In this document: piece by piece, positions 7,950 through 16,731 of the stretch
How positions within the stretch are numbered: the first letter of the stretch is position 1
Layout of the letters: each line of letters begins with the position of its first letter
Source: Neisseriaceae bacterium CLB008
GTDB lineage: Bacteria > Pseudomonadota > Gammaproteobacteria > Burkholderiales > Neisseriaceae
Length of the DNA stretch: 64,000 nucleotides
Assembly (NCBI GenBank): GCA_041228285.1
Contig: CP166133.1
Span: forward strand, 620,001-684,000
Reading direction: 5' to 3'
The notes under the pieces: generated by a model
Databases searched by the model: none
What the model was told of the DNA's origin: nothing
What the model saw: the letters and a program-made list of their open reading frames with translations, nothing else
Made by a program: the position numbers and the translations under genes

Positions 7950-9032
7950 ATGTTTATGGATAAATTATTGTTGCTGTTTCGAACCGAATTAAGGGCCCTT
8001 TTAGCGGTGAATCATTCGGATCGCAAGTGGGATATGCCGTTAATTGCGGCCTTGGCTTCTGGTATCCCCTTACTGGTTGGGGTGTATTTTGGGCGCTTTG
8101 ATTATGGTCTGATCGCCACCTTAGGTGGACTGGTGTTTTTGTATTTACCGCCGACGCCCGTATGGCATAAAATGATGATCATGATGGCGGTTTCATTTGG
8201 CATGATTTTATGCTTTACGGCAGGGCTTTTAAGCCAGTTTCTGATCGTATTTTCTCCGCTTGTGATAGGGGTGATGGCGCTATTGGTGACGTTTGTCACG
8301 CGCTATTATTCCATTGGGCCGCCGGGCAGTATTTTCTTGGTGATGGTTGGGGCGATGCCCATTTATATGCCGATTGAGATTGAAGCCTTGCCGACCTATG
8401 TTGGCTTATTGACTTTGGGCTGTGTGCTGTCGTGCGTGCTGGCTTTTTTATACAGTATGGCGACGATTCATGTGGCCAAACGGGCGCCCAAAAATACCAG
8501 TCCTCTGTTAATCAGTGGTTTGGCCGTGGATGAATTGATCATTGATGCTTTGATTGTCGGTGTGTTTACGGGTCTGTCGCTGTGGCTGGCCCAAAGCTTA
8601 GGCATGCTGCGGCCTTATTGGGTGCCCATCAGCTGTTTGGCCATCTTGCAGGGCATGAATTTTCAGGCCATTTGGCATAAGCAAATACACCGCATCATTG
8701 GCACGATGTTGGGCCTAGTTTTGGCCTGGTGTCTCTTAAAAATTTCGTTTCAGCCTTGGCAGATCGCCATTATGATGATGGCGCTGACCTTTACCATTGA
8801 AATGGTGGTGGTGCGCCATTACACCACGGCGGCGATCTTTTTTACCCCTTTAACCATCTTTTTAGCCGAAGCGGGCAGTAAGGGCACGATTCCGGTTAAT
8901 AGCCTGATCGAGGCACGCTTTTGGGATACGGTATTGGGCAGCGTGATCGGCTGTGTTGCAGGCCTGTGTTTGTTTCATCAGCCGACGCGGCTGTGGTTAA
9001 AACGCCTGCTCGAGCGTTTTAAACTGGCCTAG
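7950..9032 (+). CDS. FUSC-family inner-membrane protein
   Basis: A 360-residue integral membrane protein with about ten hydrophobic helices in two sets separated near residues 170-190. The pattern resembles the membrane half of FUSC/aromatic acid exporter proteins (YccS, AaeB type), including the late WHKQIHRIIGTMLGLVLAW segment typical of that domain. It lacks the large cytoplasmic portion of full-length relatives. The substrate is unknown. ATGs at 7950 and 7956 are both possible starts. It is divergent from the corA operon and shares its AT-rich upstream region. Confidence 0.7.
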   Translation: MFMDKLLLLFRTELRALLAVNHSDRKWDMPLIAALASGIPLLVGVYFGRFDYGLIATLGGLVFLYLPPTPVWHKMMIMMAVSFGMILCFTAGLLSQFLIVFSPLVIGVMALLVTFVTRYYSIGPPGSIFLVMVGAMPIYMPIEIEALPTYVGLLTLGCVLSCVLAFLYSMATIHVAKRAPKNTSPLLISGLAVDELIIDALIVGVFTGLSLWLAQSLGMLRPYWVPISCLAILQGMNFQAIWHKQIHRIIGTMLGLVLAWCLLKISFQPWQIAIMMMALTFTIEMVVVRHYTTAAIFFTPLTIFLAEAGSKGTIPVNSLIEARFWDTVLGSVIGCVAGLCLFHQPTRLWLKRLLERFKLA

Positions 9033-9207
9033 AACATCTTTTTTAAATATTTAATTGTTGCATTTTATACAACATTTTCATAAAAAATGATCAATCAATT
9101 CAATAGCCCTTTTTTGTCATAAAATAAATAAGACTCATTTGCATTTAATCCATTGCTAAAAGAAACGACGCCTGAGTATGATGCTTTTTTTAAATGGGGT
9201 GACGAAC

Positions 9208-9771
9208 GTGAATCGATATGGATTAATCAGCATAGGCTTGGCCTTGGGCGTTTTAGGCGGCTGTGCGTCGTTGACGACCGATAAGATGCAGCCGATCAAA
9301 GTGGAGGCTTTTGATGCGGAAGGGAACAGTATTAAGGGCGCTAAATGTGTATTAACCAACAGTGCGGGCACGTTTTACAGCGAAACCCCTAATATGGCTT
9401 ATGTACGTAAAGCCGCAGGCGTTCTGATGGTGAAATGTACGCAGCTTAATACCGAGGCGGTTGCAGATGGGGTGCTGACCTCTCGGGTGGGTGGTGCAGT
9501 ATTTGGCAACATTATTTTAGGGGGCGGCATTGGCGCCATCATTGATACAGCCAGCGGTGTGGCCTATAACTATCCTGAATGGATACAGTTGATGTTGAAT
9601 CAAACCTTTTACTTTGACCGCAAGCACCATGAAGATGGTCAGCCGACTCCTGCGTATACTGAAGGCAATCAGGGTCAGAAAATACCGGTTGAACCTCGTC
9701 AGCCAGTGGCACAGCCTTTGGCCGTGAGCGTGACGGAGGTGCCTGAAGCCGTGGCTGCGCTGCCTAAATAA
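9208..9771 (+). CDS. hypothetical lipoprotein with glycine-rich segment
   Basis: From a GTG at 9208, with GGGGTGA just upstream, the 187-residue product begins MNRYGLISIGLALG and a lipobox VLGGC, so lipidation at about residue 19 is expected. An ATG at 9178 would add ten residues and is less convincing. A Gly-rich hydrophobic stretch in the middle (GAVFGNIILGGGIGAIID) could insert in or span a membrane. The C-terminal 45 residues are Pro/Gln-rich and probably disordered. No family recognised with confidence. Confidence 0.65.
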   Translation: MNRYGLISIGLALGVLGGCASLTTDKMQPIKVEAFDAEGNSIKGAKCVLTNSAGTFYSETPNMAYVRKAAGVLMVKCTQLNTEAVADGVLTSRVGGAVFGNIILGGGIGAIIDTASGVAYNYPEWIQLMLNQTFYFDRKHHEDGQPTPAYTEGNQGQKIPVEPRQPVAQPLAVSVTEVPEAVAALPK

Positions 9772-9832
9772 ACTTGGGCACGATTTGTGCCCATTACCAT
9801 CGTCCCGACCGCCTACCGAATGGAGTCCTCAG

Positions 9833-10390
9833 ATGAAGCCTTTAATATTAAATCGCGTATGTCTACGCGACTTTGTTGCCGCTGATCGGCCCTATGTTTA
9901 TGCTGGCCTGTCTCACCCAGAGGTGATCAAGCATTATGGCATTAGCTACGACAGCCTCGAGGCGACTCAGGCGCAAATGCAGTGGTTTCAGGATATTGTG
10001 GCTACCAAGAGCGGTTACTGGCTGGCAATTGAAACGCTGGAAACGCGGCAGTTTGTGGGCGCCATCGGCGTATCTGATCGGCATTTGGTGCATCGTAGTG
10101 CTGAGCTAGGCTATTGGCTATTGCCAGACTATTGGGGCCAAGGCCTAATGGCGGAGGCTTTACAAGGGTTTTTAGACTTTGCCTTTGGCCGTTTAGGCTT
10201 ACACAACGTTCATGCGCTGGTTGAAGTGCCCAATCAGGCATCACGTCAGCTGTTGGTGAGGGCAGGCTTTACGCTAGAAGGCATTATGCGGGAGTGTGAG
10301 TGGAAGGACGATGGCTATATTTCTTTGTGCCGTTATGCTCTGCTGCGGCATGAGTTTTCTAGCGGGGAAGAAGTTGGCTCTGAGGATTAG
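9833..10390 (+). CDS. GNAT family N-acetyltransferase (RimJ/RimL type)
   Basis: A 185-residue acetyltransferase of the RimJ/RimL group. It starts with the typical LNRVCLRDFVAADRP, has IGVSDRHL in the mid sheet, the acetyl-CoA loop region LPDYWGQGLMAEAL, then NVHALVEVPNQASRQLLVRAGF and the closing EGIMRECEWKDDGY. Members acetylate amino groups of ribosomal proteins, antibiotics or other small molecules; the target is not deducible. Met 9833 is chosen over 9785 because TGGAG precedes it and the family N-terminus starts here. Confidence 0.85.
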   Translation: MKPLILNRVCLRDFVAADRPYVYAGLSHPEVIKHYGISYDSLEATQAQMQWFQDIVATKSGYWLAIETLETRQFVGAIGVSDRHLVHRSAELGYWLLPDYWGQGLMAEALQGFLDFAFGRLGLHNVHALVEVPNQASRQLLVRAGFTLEGIMRECEWKDDGYISLCRYALLRHEFSSGEEVGSED

Positions 10391-10541
10391 GGGTTGTCTT
10401 TATTTATTGAGTTTTTTGGGGGTGGGGTGGGTTGGAATGGCCTCTAAGCCATGGTTTGTTGTATTGTTTCCTATGCTCTTTTTTACGTCTACAGTGTGGG
10501 CCCTTAAGCGTAGGGTGGGCCGTGACCCACGCGGGTTTTAA
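10350..10541 (+). CDS. possible small membrane protein overlapping the GNAT gene
   Basis: A 63-codon frame starting inside the 3' end of the GNAT gene (41-bp overlap). It encodes a basic N-terminus and two hydrophobic segments (about residues 15-28 and 33-46), then a basic tail. The last codons lie within the MITE-like repeat, so the true C-terminus may have been replaced by it. No family recognised. It could be translationally coupled, a remnant, or chance. Confidence 0.25.
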   Translation: MSFLAGKKLALRIRGCLYLLSFLGVGWVGMASKPWFVVLFPMLFFTSTVWALKRRVGRDPRGF

Positions 10542-10600
10542 ATGTGGACACGTAAGCACCTTAGGAGTGGTGGGTAGGCTACGCTTTACCCACCCTACGC
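10508..10600. repeat. MITE/REP-like element with 12-bp terminal inverted repeats
   Basis: GCGTAGGGTGGG at 10508-10519 is matched exactly by CCCACCCTACGC at 10589-10600. The ~93-bp interior also contains the near-palindromic GGGCCGTGACCCACGCG. GTAGGGTGGG-type intergenic repeats are common in Gram-negative genomes. No transposase lies inside, so it would be a non-autonomous element. I saw only this copy in the window. Confidence 0.7.
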
Positions 10601-10657
10601 GACGGTCAATAATTCATGGTTTGTCACCATATTGGGTGGTATCGCACCTAAAAAAAT

Positions 10658-10693
10658 AAAAGGCCGTGGGGGTGTTGTCCCTCACGGCCTTTT
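10658..10693. terminator. bidirectional terminator
   Basis: AAAAGGCCGTG (10658-10668) pairs with CACGGCCTTTT (10683-10693); both strands have T-runs. It ends the methyltransferase gene on the minus strand and the GNAT-side transcript on the plus strand. Confidence 0.8.
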
Positions 10694-10702
10694 CCTTTAG
10701 GT

Positions 10703-11461
10703 CTAAGCCTGAGCCTGAATCACCAAAACGTCGGTATTGAACGTGCCTTCTGGCTGGATGGCAAAGTAGTCCCGCACTTCTTTGCCCATGGCTTGCTGCA
10801 GAGCTAGGATGGCATCTTGCATGACTTTCGGGGTACGCATGCGCGTCACCCAAGATTGAAACTCAAGGGTGAGTTTTTGCGTGTGTTGCTGCTGTACATG
10901 TAGACCAGCCTCGCCCAATAACCGCGCCCATTCGGCGACGGAGTAATCGCGAACGTGGCTTGGGTCACGCAGCACTTCAACTGTTTGTAAATAAGTGTCT
11001 AGGAGCGGTAGACCAGGGGCGCACACGTCAATAAACACCACTTGACCACCGGGTTTTAAGACCCGCTTGATTTCTCTAAGCGCCTGGCCGACGTCTTGCC
11101 AATGGTGGGCTGAATAGCGGCTGAACACATAGTCAAACTGCGCATCGGCGAAGGGCAGCTGTTCGGCCAGGCCTTGACGCGTGGTGATGTTGCTGAGGCC
11201 TTTTTCTTGCGCGGCTTGGGCCACTACCGTGAGCATGTCGTTGGCTAAGTCATAAGCCGTTACCTGAGCCACGAGTGGCGCCACGTGAAAGCTGACGTGG
11301 CCGGCGCCGCAGCCTAGATCCAATACGTGGGCTTGAGGTTGATCGGCAACGATGCTTTGTAGGTGAGCAAATTCAGTGCCTTGGGCGTGTACGCTGCTGT
11401 TTAGATAAGCATTGGCCTGTTCACCAAATTGGCTGGTGACGACTTGGGTATGGTTTTTCAT
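10703..11461 (-). CDS. class I SAM-dependent methyltransferase (YafE-like)
   Basis: A 252-residue methyltransferase. Motif I is VLDLGCGAGHVSFH at about residues 45-58, the acidic ribose-binding loop follows in VTAYDLANDML, and motif post-I/II regions read AEQLPFADAQFDYVFSRYSAHHW and VLKPGGQVVFIDV. The N-terminus (QFGEQANAYLNSSVHAQG) is like E. coli YafE, a relative of UbiE. Substrate unknown. It is a single-gene unit with its own terminator. Confidence 0.82.
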   Translation of the reverse strand: MKNHTQVVTSQFGEQANAYLNSSVHAQGTEFAHLQSIVADQPQAHVLDLGCGAGHVSFHVAPLVAQVTAYDLANDMLTVVAQAAQEKGLSNITTRQGLAEQLPFADAQFDYVFSRYSAHHWQDVGQALREIKRVLKPGGQVVFIDVCAPGLPLLDTYLQTVEVLRDPSHVRDYSVAEWARLLGEAGLHVQQQHTQKLTLEFQSWVTRMRTPKVMQDAILALQQAMGKEVRDYFAIQPEGTFNTDVLVIQAQA

Positions 11462-11869
11462 GAAACGTCCTGATGATGAAGCGCGCTGTGTGACTGCGCG
11501 CGGTTAGTCTTTCTTTTAGTTATAGCATGTTTAAACGTAAAGTGAAGTTAAGTCTGCCCAGTTCGGCCAGTTTGTCCGTTGATTGACGGTGTTTTTGTGT
11601 CGATGTGGCTGGCGTCGAGATCGGCGTGAATCATGATTGACGCATGATACACATAAAAATTCTTTGTCTTCAATCGGCTATGCAGTTATTGATTGGACAT
11701 GCTCTTGTGTCTTCCATACCACGAAATAAAGCTAAATGAATTCAATCTATTTTAAATTATTGATTTAAATGAGCGTTAGCCTAAACTGATTATCGTCACC
11801 TGCCGTTTTCTGGCTCAGGCCTGGCTAGGCACAAGACGCTTACAATAATGACCTAATGGGAGAAACCTT
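11462..11869. other. 408-bp divergent intergenic region
   Basis: No convincing gene. It separates the methyltransferase (minus) from the amidase (plus). A 10-bp palindrome AATCATGATT lies at 11629-11638 and the right half is AT-rich, as expected for promoters. GGGAGAAA at the right end is the ribosome site of the amidase gene. No riboswitch recognised. Confidence 0.5.
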
Positions 11870-12892
11870 ATGTGTACTCGAACCCTTTTTGTTGGCGAAC
11901 ACCATATGGTGATCACCGGGCGCAATATGGATTGGAAGGAAGATATGTCGACCAATCTTTGGGCTTTTCCGGCGGGCTTACAGCGTGATGGTGGCGCTGA
12001 TGAGCACACGCTGAAGTGGGTCTCAAAATACGGTAGCGTGGTGGCCTCGGCCTATGAATTATGCTGTACCGATGGCATGAATGAGAAAGGCTTGGTGGCC
12101 AGCCTGTTGTATTTGGCTGAGTCAGACTATGGCGAACCCACGCTTGGGCGCCCGCAGCTGGTGATTGGGGCATGGGCGCAATATGTATTGGATTTATTTG
12201 CTACCGTGGCGGAAGCGGTGACGGTGTTGGCGGCCGAACCTTTTCAGCTGGTGGCGCCGGATTTGCCCACGGGACAGCATACCACCCTACATTTGGCCAT
12301 TTCTGACCCCAGCGGTGATTCAGCTATTTTCGAGTATATTGAAGGCCGTTTGAGCATTCATCATGGCAAGCAATATAAGGTGATGACCAATTCGCCAACC
12401 TACGACAAGCAGGTGGCCTTAAACGAGTATTGGGAAGGCATTGGCGGCTTGGCTTTTTTACCCGGTACTAACCGTGCTGCTGATCGTTTTGTCCGAGCCT
12501 CTTTTTTATTAAATGCGATCCCTAAAACCTTGGCACCTCAGTATCTGGGGGCGATTCCCAAGCAAAGCTTTGATCATCAGGCGATGGCCGAAGTATTGAG
12601 CCTACAGCGTGCGGTTAGCGTGCCTTTAGGCATCAGCACGCCGGAAGAGCCCAATATATCTTCTACAATTTGGCGCACGGTCAGCGACCAAAAAAACTTA
12701 GTCTATTATTTCGATTCGGCCACCAGCCCGAATACCTTTTGGGTGTCGTTGGGTAACCTAGATTTTAAACCGGGGGCTTCGGTACGGAAGCTACTGATTC
12801 AAAATGGTGAGATCTATGCGGGTGAAGCCGCGCCGCATTTTAAAGAAGCCCAAGCATTTTCGTTTTCAGTGCCGCCCACCGCATCAGCCTAG
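11870..12892 (+). CDS. choloylglycine hydrolase family (Ntn) amidase
   Basis: A 340-residue N-terminal-nucleophile hydrolase of the bile salt hydrolase/penicillin V acylase family. After Met removal Cys2 becomes the nucleophile; Arg18 and Asp21 (in TGRNMDW) occupy exactly the family positions, Asn71 sits in GMNEKGL, Asn174 in TNSPTYD, and an Arg near 206-209 may be the last catalytic residue. Such enzymes cleave amide bonds in conjugated bile acids, penicillin V or acyl-homoserine lactones; sequence alone does not choose. There is no signal peptide, so it should be cytoplasmic. Its stop shares CTAG with the convergent gene. Confidence 0.85.
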   Translation: MCTRTLFVGEHHMVITGRNMDWKEDMSTNLWAFPAGLQRDGGADEHTLKWVSKYGSVVASAYELCCTDGMNEKGLVASLLYLAESDYGEPTLGRPQLVIGAWAQYVLDLFATVAEAVTVLAAEPFQLVAPDLPTGQHTTLHLAISDPSGDSAIFEYIEGRLSIHHGKQYKVMTNSPTYDKQVALNEYWEGIGGLAFLPGTNRAADRFVRASFLLNAIPKTLAPQYLGAIPKQSFDHQAMAEVLSLQRAVSVPLGISTPEEPNISSTIWRTVSDQKNLVYYFDSATSPNTFWVSLGNLDFKPGASVRKLLIQNGEIYAGEAAPHFKEAQAFSFSVPPTASA

Positions 12893-13662
12893 GGCCGTGG
12901 TTGGCCGTCTAAACCATAGTTTTGGCCATCGATGCTGATGCTTTCTAGGGTGAGGGCATAGTCTTCAAAGCCAAAAATAGCGGGCAGAAAGCCAACGTCG
13001 ATGGCCAAGCCGTAGCTGCTGTTTTTTTGGTTGGGCAGGGTGATGAGCTGAATCGCCATCTCGCTACTGTCGCTACCCACTGAACGGATCACGCGGTCGC
13101 TTTTAAGGGTTTCCGGTTGCTGGGTTTTGACATCGCCTTTGCCGGTGGCCAGCTGAAACGGCGTCTTGATGATGCCTTGGTTGAGGCTGAGCTGCCAGGC
13201 TAAGCTAAACGGGTCAAAGGCTTGATCAATCATGGGGGTGACGGTAGGCGTGTCTTTGGTTTTTCCTTGGCGGATTTCGTGGCGCTGATGGTCAAATACG
13301 GTTTGGGCGTACACTTGGCCGTTACGAATGTCTTGAAACAGTACGGGCTGGAGCTGATTGTCGACGAGGGTGCCGCGGCTGCGTAAAGTCACTTGGCGAA
13401 AAGGAATATTGGCCGTTACGGTGATTTCGTATTGGTCTTGCTGGCGCTGTAGCTGCATAACGGTAGGGAATAGGCCGATATAGGTCAGGGTTGCTGATTG
13501 CTGTGGCACCAGCGTGGTGCGCTGGCTTGGCGGGGTGACGACCTCTACGTGCTCCACCACTTCAGTCCAAGCTGAGTTCATGGCAGGTTCTGTAGCAAGG
13601 GCTAGGCTGGCGCCTAGCGTGGCTAAGAGGCTGAAAAGGACCGGATGGTGTAAGGGTGGCAT
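12889..13662 (-). CDS. predicted periplasmic protein, DUF3108-like
   Basis: About 257 residues with a signal peptide (cleavage near ALA-TEP, residue 24). The mature part is beta-rich and has the features of DUF3108-type proteins: YIGLFPTVMQLQRQQDQYEI, then LFQDIRNGQVYAQTVFDH, and a FDPFSLAWQLSLNQG segment before further strands. The function of that family is not settled. Start codons at 13674 (GTG), 13668 and 13662 are all possible; GTGAG lies seven bases before 13662. It overlaps the convergent amidase gene by four bases. Confidence 0.65.
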   Translation of the reverse strand: MPPLHHPVLFSLLATLGASLALATEPAMNSAWTEVVEHVEVVTPPSQRTTLVPQQSATLTYIGLFPTVMQLQRQQDQYEITVTANIPFRQVTLRSRGTLVDNQLQPVLFQDIRNGQVYAQTVFDHQRHEIRQGKTKDTPTVTPMIDQAFDPFSLAWQLSLNQGIIKTPFQLATGKGDVKTQQPETLKSDRVIRSVGSDSSEMAIQLITLPNQKNSSYGLAIDVGFLPAIFGFEDYALTLESISIDGQNYGLDGQPRP

Positions 13663-13793
13663 GGGCATACTCACGGTTGGGTTAGGGGTGAGACGGCAAA
13701 AAGCCTAAAAGGTTTAGCGGCTGGGCTGTAAAGATGAATTTATTTAATCATGATCCTTGATTTAATCCATTATTCTTGGGCGACTTAATCGTG

Positions 13794-13814
13794 TAGTGTA
13801 TGGTTTAAACACTA
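13794..13814. promoter_or_regulatory. inverted repeat in the pirin promoter region
   Basis: TAGTGT and ACACTA flank a 9-base centre, 29 bases before the pirin ATG. A spaced dyad at this position is a plausible operator, but no regulator gene adjoins it. Weak evidence. Confidence 0.3.
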
Positions 13815-13842
13815 TTCATAATATCAGGATAAAGGACGTTTT

Positions 13843-14745
13843 ATGACTACTAGCCCACAATTAATTTCCGTGCGTCGCGCTGTTTTAGGTGACGGTTTAA
13901 GCATTGATCGGGCCATTCCCAGCCGCGCTTTACGTAATATTGGCGCTTGGTGTTTTCTAGATCATTTGGGGCCGGTTCAGGTTAAGAAGGGGCAAGGGGG
14001 CATCGACGTGGGGCCACACCCCCATATTGGCCTCCAAACGTTTACTTGGATGATTAAAGGCCATATCTGGCACCAGGACAGTTTAGGCTTTAAACAGCTG
14101 ATCGCGCCCAAGCAGGTTAACTTGATGACGTCGGGCGAAGGGATTGTGCACACGGAAGAGACGCCAGCCGACACTGGGGATGAGCTACTACACTCGGTGC
14201 AGCTGTGGATTGCGTTGCCAGAAGGGCATAAAGACATGGCCCCGGCGTTTGAACACTATCCCGAATTGCCACAGTTTCAGCACGACGGCGTCGACATGAT
14301 TTTATTGGTGGGTGAACTATTAGGCCATGCCTCTCCGGTACGCCTCCATTCGGCGCTGCTGGCGACCGAGCTGTATGCGAGTGAGGCCAAAACAGTGCAT
14401 CTGCCGCTACAGCCAGAATTTGAATATGGGGTGATGGTGTTGGAGGGGCAGGCGGATGTGGGTGAGGCTCATGGTTTGGACAACCAAACCTTGGCGTATT
14501 TTCCTGCTGGTGGCGAGGCTTTAACCCTGAGTTTGGCGGCCAACACGCGTGTCTTTGTGGTGGCGGGTGAGCCATTAAATCAATCGCCCTTATTGTGGTG
14601 GAATTTTGTCGCCGACGATCATGAAACCGTGGCTCAGGCTCGGGAGGATTGGGCCAGTGGGGCGCCTCGATTTGGTGAGGTAGTGGGCTATGATGGCCCC
14701 CGCATGAGTGCGCCAGAGCTGGTGGGCCGCATTAAGCGCAAATAA
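13843..14745 (+). CDS. pirin family protein
   Basis: A 300-residue bicupin of the pirin family. The metal ligands of the N-terminal cupin are all present: His59 and His61 in GPHPHIGL, and His103 and Glu105 in GEGIVHTEE. The C-terminal cupin has no obvious metal site, as is usual. Bacterial pirins have been linked to quercetinase activity, redox sensing and binding of metabolic enzymes; which applies here is unknown. Expected in the cytoplasm. Single gene with a strong terminator just after the stop. Confidence 0.9.
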   Translation: MTTSPQLISVRRAVLGDGLSIDRAIPSRALRNIGAWCFLDHLGPVQVKKGQGGIDVGPHPHIGLQTFTWMIKGHIWHQDSLGFKQLIAPKQVNLMTSGEGIVHTEETPADTGDELLHSVQLWIALPEGHKDMAPAFEHYPELPQFQHDGVDMILLVGELLGHASPVRLHSALLATELYASEAKTVHLPLQPEFEYGVMVLEGQADVGEAHGLDNQTLAYFPAGGEALTLSLAANTRVFVVAGEPLNQSPLLWWNFVADDHETVAQAREDWASGAPRFGEVVGYDGPRMSAPELVGRIKRK

Positions 14746-14756
14746 ATTCACACACA

Positions 14757-14795
14757 AAAAAACCGCCCCAAGCTGATTGGCTGGGGCGGTTTTTT
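14757..14795. terminator. bidirectional terminator between pirin and cycA
   Basis: AACCGCCCCA (14761-14770) pairs with TGGGGCGGTT (14782-14791), with A-run before and T-run after. Serves both convergent genes. Confidence 0.85.
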
Positions 14796-14813
14796 GACGC
14801 TTAGAGTAGGCTG

Positions 14814-16199
14814 TTAGAATTTTTCTTGAATGATGCGGTTGCGGCGAACAAAGAAATAGAACAAGGCCAGCATGATGAACCACAGTGGCGTAAAGGCCAG
14901 TGCTTCCATCGTGTCTTTTTCTAAGGTGAGTAGGTACAGTACGGCGGCAAAGAATGCCAATACCACCCAGCACATGGCCACGCCACCAGGCATTTTGTAA
15001 ATAGATTGTTCATGCAGCTCGCGGCGCTGTTTGCGATACACAATGTAGGAAATCAAAATGATCGACCACACGAAGATAAACAAAATGGCAGAAATGGTGG
15101 TGACCACGGTGAACGCACCCATGATGCTCGGCATCATCGACAAAATACCGTAGGCGATGGCGATGCAGATGCATGAGAATATCAAGCCATTGGCTGGCAC
15201 ATGTAGGCTAGACAGCTTAGCAAACAGGGCTGGAGCGGCTTTTTTCTCGGCCAGGCCATACATCATGCGGCTGGTTGAAAACACGCCGCTGTTGGCCGAT
15301 GAGGCGGCAGAGGTTAACACCACAAAGTTCACCAAGCTGGCGGCAAAAGGAATGCCGATCAGCACAAACATTTCCACAAAGGGGCTACGGTCTGCAGCCA
15401 CTTGGTCCCAAGGCGTCACCGACATAATCACAATGAGGGACAAAACGTAGAAGAAAATAATCCGTACCGGAATCGAATTGATCGCTTTGGGTAAGGTTTT
15501 CATTGGGTTTTTGGTTTCAGCCGCAGTGGTGCCCACAAGCTCAATACCCACAAAGGCAAAAATCGCAATTTGGAAACCAGCAAAGAAGCCAATGGCGCCG
15601 TGTGGGAACATATTGCCATCATTCCAAATATGGCCTAGTGAGGCCACGCTGCCGCTTGGCGATTGGAAGTCGCTTAATACCATGTATAGGCCAGTAACGA
15701 TCAAGGCCACAATGGCCACGATTTTGATGAGGGCAAACCAGAATTCCATTTCCCCAAACAGCTTCACTGCCACGAGGTTTAAGGCCAAGAATGACACCAC
15801 GCAGATTAACACCGGTATCCACGGATTAAGCTCTGGCCACCAAAAGTGGGCATAGCCTGCAATGGCAATCACGTCGGCTACGCCAGTGACGACCCAGCAC
15901 AGCCAATAGGTCCAGCCGGTAAAGTAGCCGGCCCAAGGACCTAATAGATCGGAAGAGAAGTCGATGAACGACTTGTACTTCAGGTTAGACAGCAGCAGCT
16001 CACCCATGGCGCGCATCACAAAAAACAGCATGAAGCCGATGATCATGTACACGAAAATAATAGATGGGCCGGCCAAACTAATGGTTTTGCCTGAGCCCAT
16101 GAATAGACCAGTACCAATGGCACCGCCAATAGCAATGAGCTGTACGTGACGATTGTCGAGACCTCGTTTGAGGTCGTCTTGAGGGATTTCAGTAGACAT
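14814..16199 (-). CDS. cycA: CycA-type D-serine/D-alanine/glycine permease
   Basis: A 461-residue APC-superfamily permease with about 12 membrane helices. It is strikingly close to E. coli CycA throughout, for example HVQLIAIGGAIGTGLFMGSG at the start of helix 1, RAMGELLLSNLKYKSF, SDLLGPWAGYFTGWTYW and GIELVGTTAAETKNP in the middle. CycA imports D-serine, D-alanine and glycine (and cycloserine) with protons. It is monocistronic, with about 530 bases of AT-rich DNA upstream and no glycine riboswitch seen there. Confidence 0.93.
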   Translation of the reverse strand: MSTEIPQDDLKRGLDNRHVQLIAIGGAIGTGLFMGSGKTISLAGPSIIFVYMIIGFMLFFVMRAMGELLLSNLKYKSFIDFSSDLLGPWAGYFTGWTYWLCWVVTGVADVIAIAGYAHFWWPELNPWIPVLICVVSFLALNLVAVKLFGEMEFWFALIKIVAIVALIVTGLYMVLSDFQSPSGSVASLGHIWNDGNMFPHGAIGFFAGFQIAIFAFVGIELVGTTAAETKNPMKTLPKAINSIPVRIIFFYVLSLIVIMSVTPWDQVAADRSPFVEMFVLIGIPFAASLVNFVVLTSAASSANSGVFSTSRMMYGLAEKKAAPALFAKLSSLHVPANGLIFSCICIAIAYGILSMMPSIMGAFTVVTTISAILFIFVWSIILISYIVYRKQRRELHEQSIYKMPGGVAMCWVVLAFFAAVLYLLTLEKDTMEALAFTPLWFIMLALFYFFVRRNRIIQEKF

Positions 16200-16731
16200 T
16201 TTTTTCTCCGTTTAAAGGCCGCGGTTAGCAGCCAAATCACTCAACTGATAAAGCAAATCTTTGTTTGAATCATTTATTATTGAGTGTTCGGTAGCATAGA
16301 TATAAATAATCAGGGCGACAACGTTTTTTTTTAAACAGAGGTTTGTTTTTGTAATTTTAAATTTTATACGGTTGATTTTAAATAATTTATTTTTAACGGG
16401 CGTAGAATATGGCTAAAATCAGCCATAAAAAGTGGATGATGATTCATTATGTAGGGGCTAGGCTTTTTTTCAGCAGTAAAATCGGCCAGTGCTTAAGTAA
16501 TGCGGTTTTTTTATGCCTATGGTGTGATGGAATGTGTGGTGAATTGTTTCAGTCTGTCGCTGTTTGTGAGCGGCATGGTGAAGATCGAGCAAAGTTTTGA
16601 TTTATGCTAAACTTTATCTTTCAAAGGTCTGTTTCTTACGGGTATCCAGCAGGCCTCATCAAGCATGGTTCTGAGCCCGATAGACGCTGCGTTCGCAGCT
16701 TGTACGCTATTTTACACAACAGGACTTTCAT
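16200..16731. other. 532-bp divergent intergenic region
   Basis: The left half (16260-16400) is AT-rich and probably holds the cycA promoter. A frame at 16409-16600 looks like chance. Near the right end is a perfect hairpin GCTGCG-TT-CGCAGC (16686-16699), 32 bases before the DUF2165 start, within what would be its leader. No known RNA family recognised. Confidence 0.45.

Noticed and set aside
16200-16400. Glycine riboswitch before cycA
   Set aside because: Looked for the conserved aptamer cores upstream of the permease start; none seen, only AT-rich DNA.
16409-16600. 63-codon frame in the cycA/DUF2165 gap
   Set aside because: Unusual composition (many Cys, Met, Phe), weak ribosome site, no recognisable family; most likely chance.
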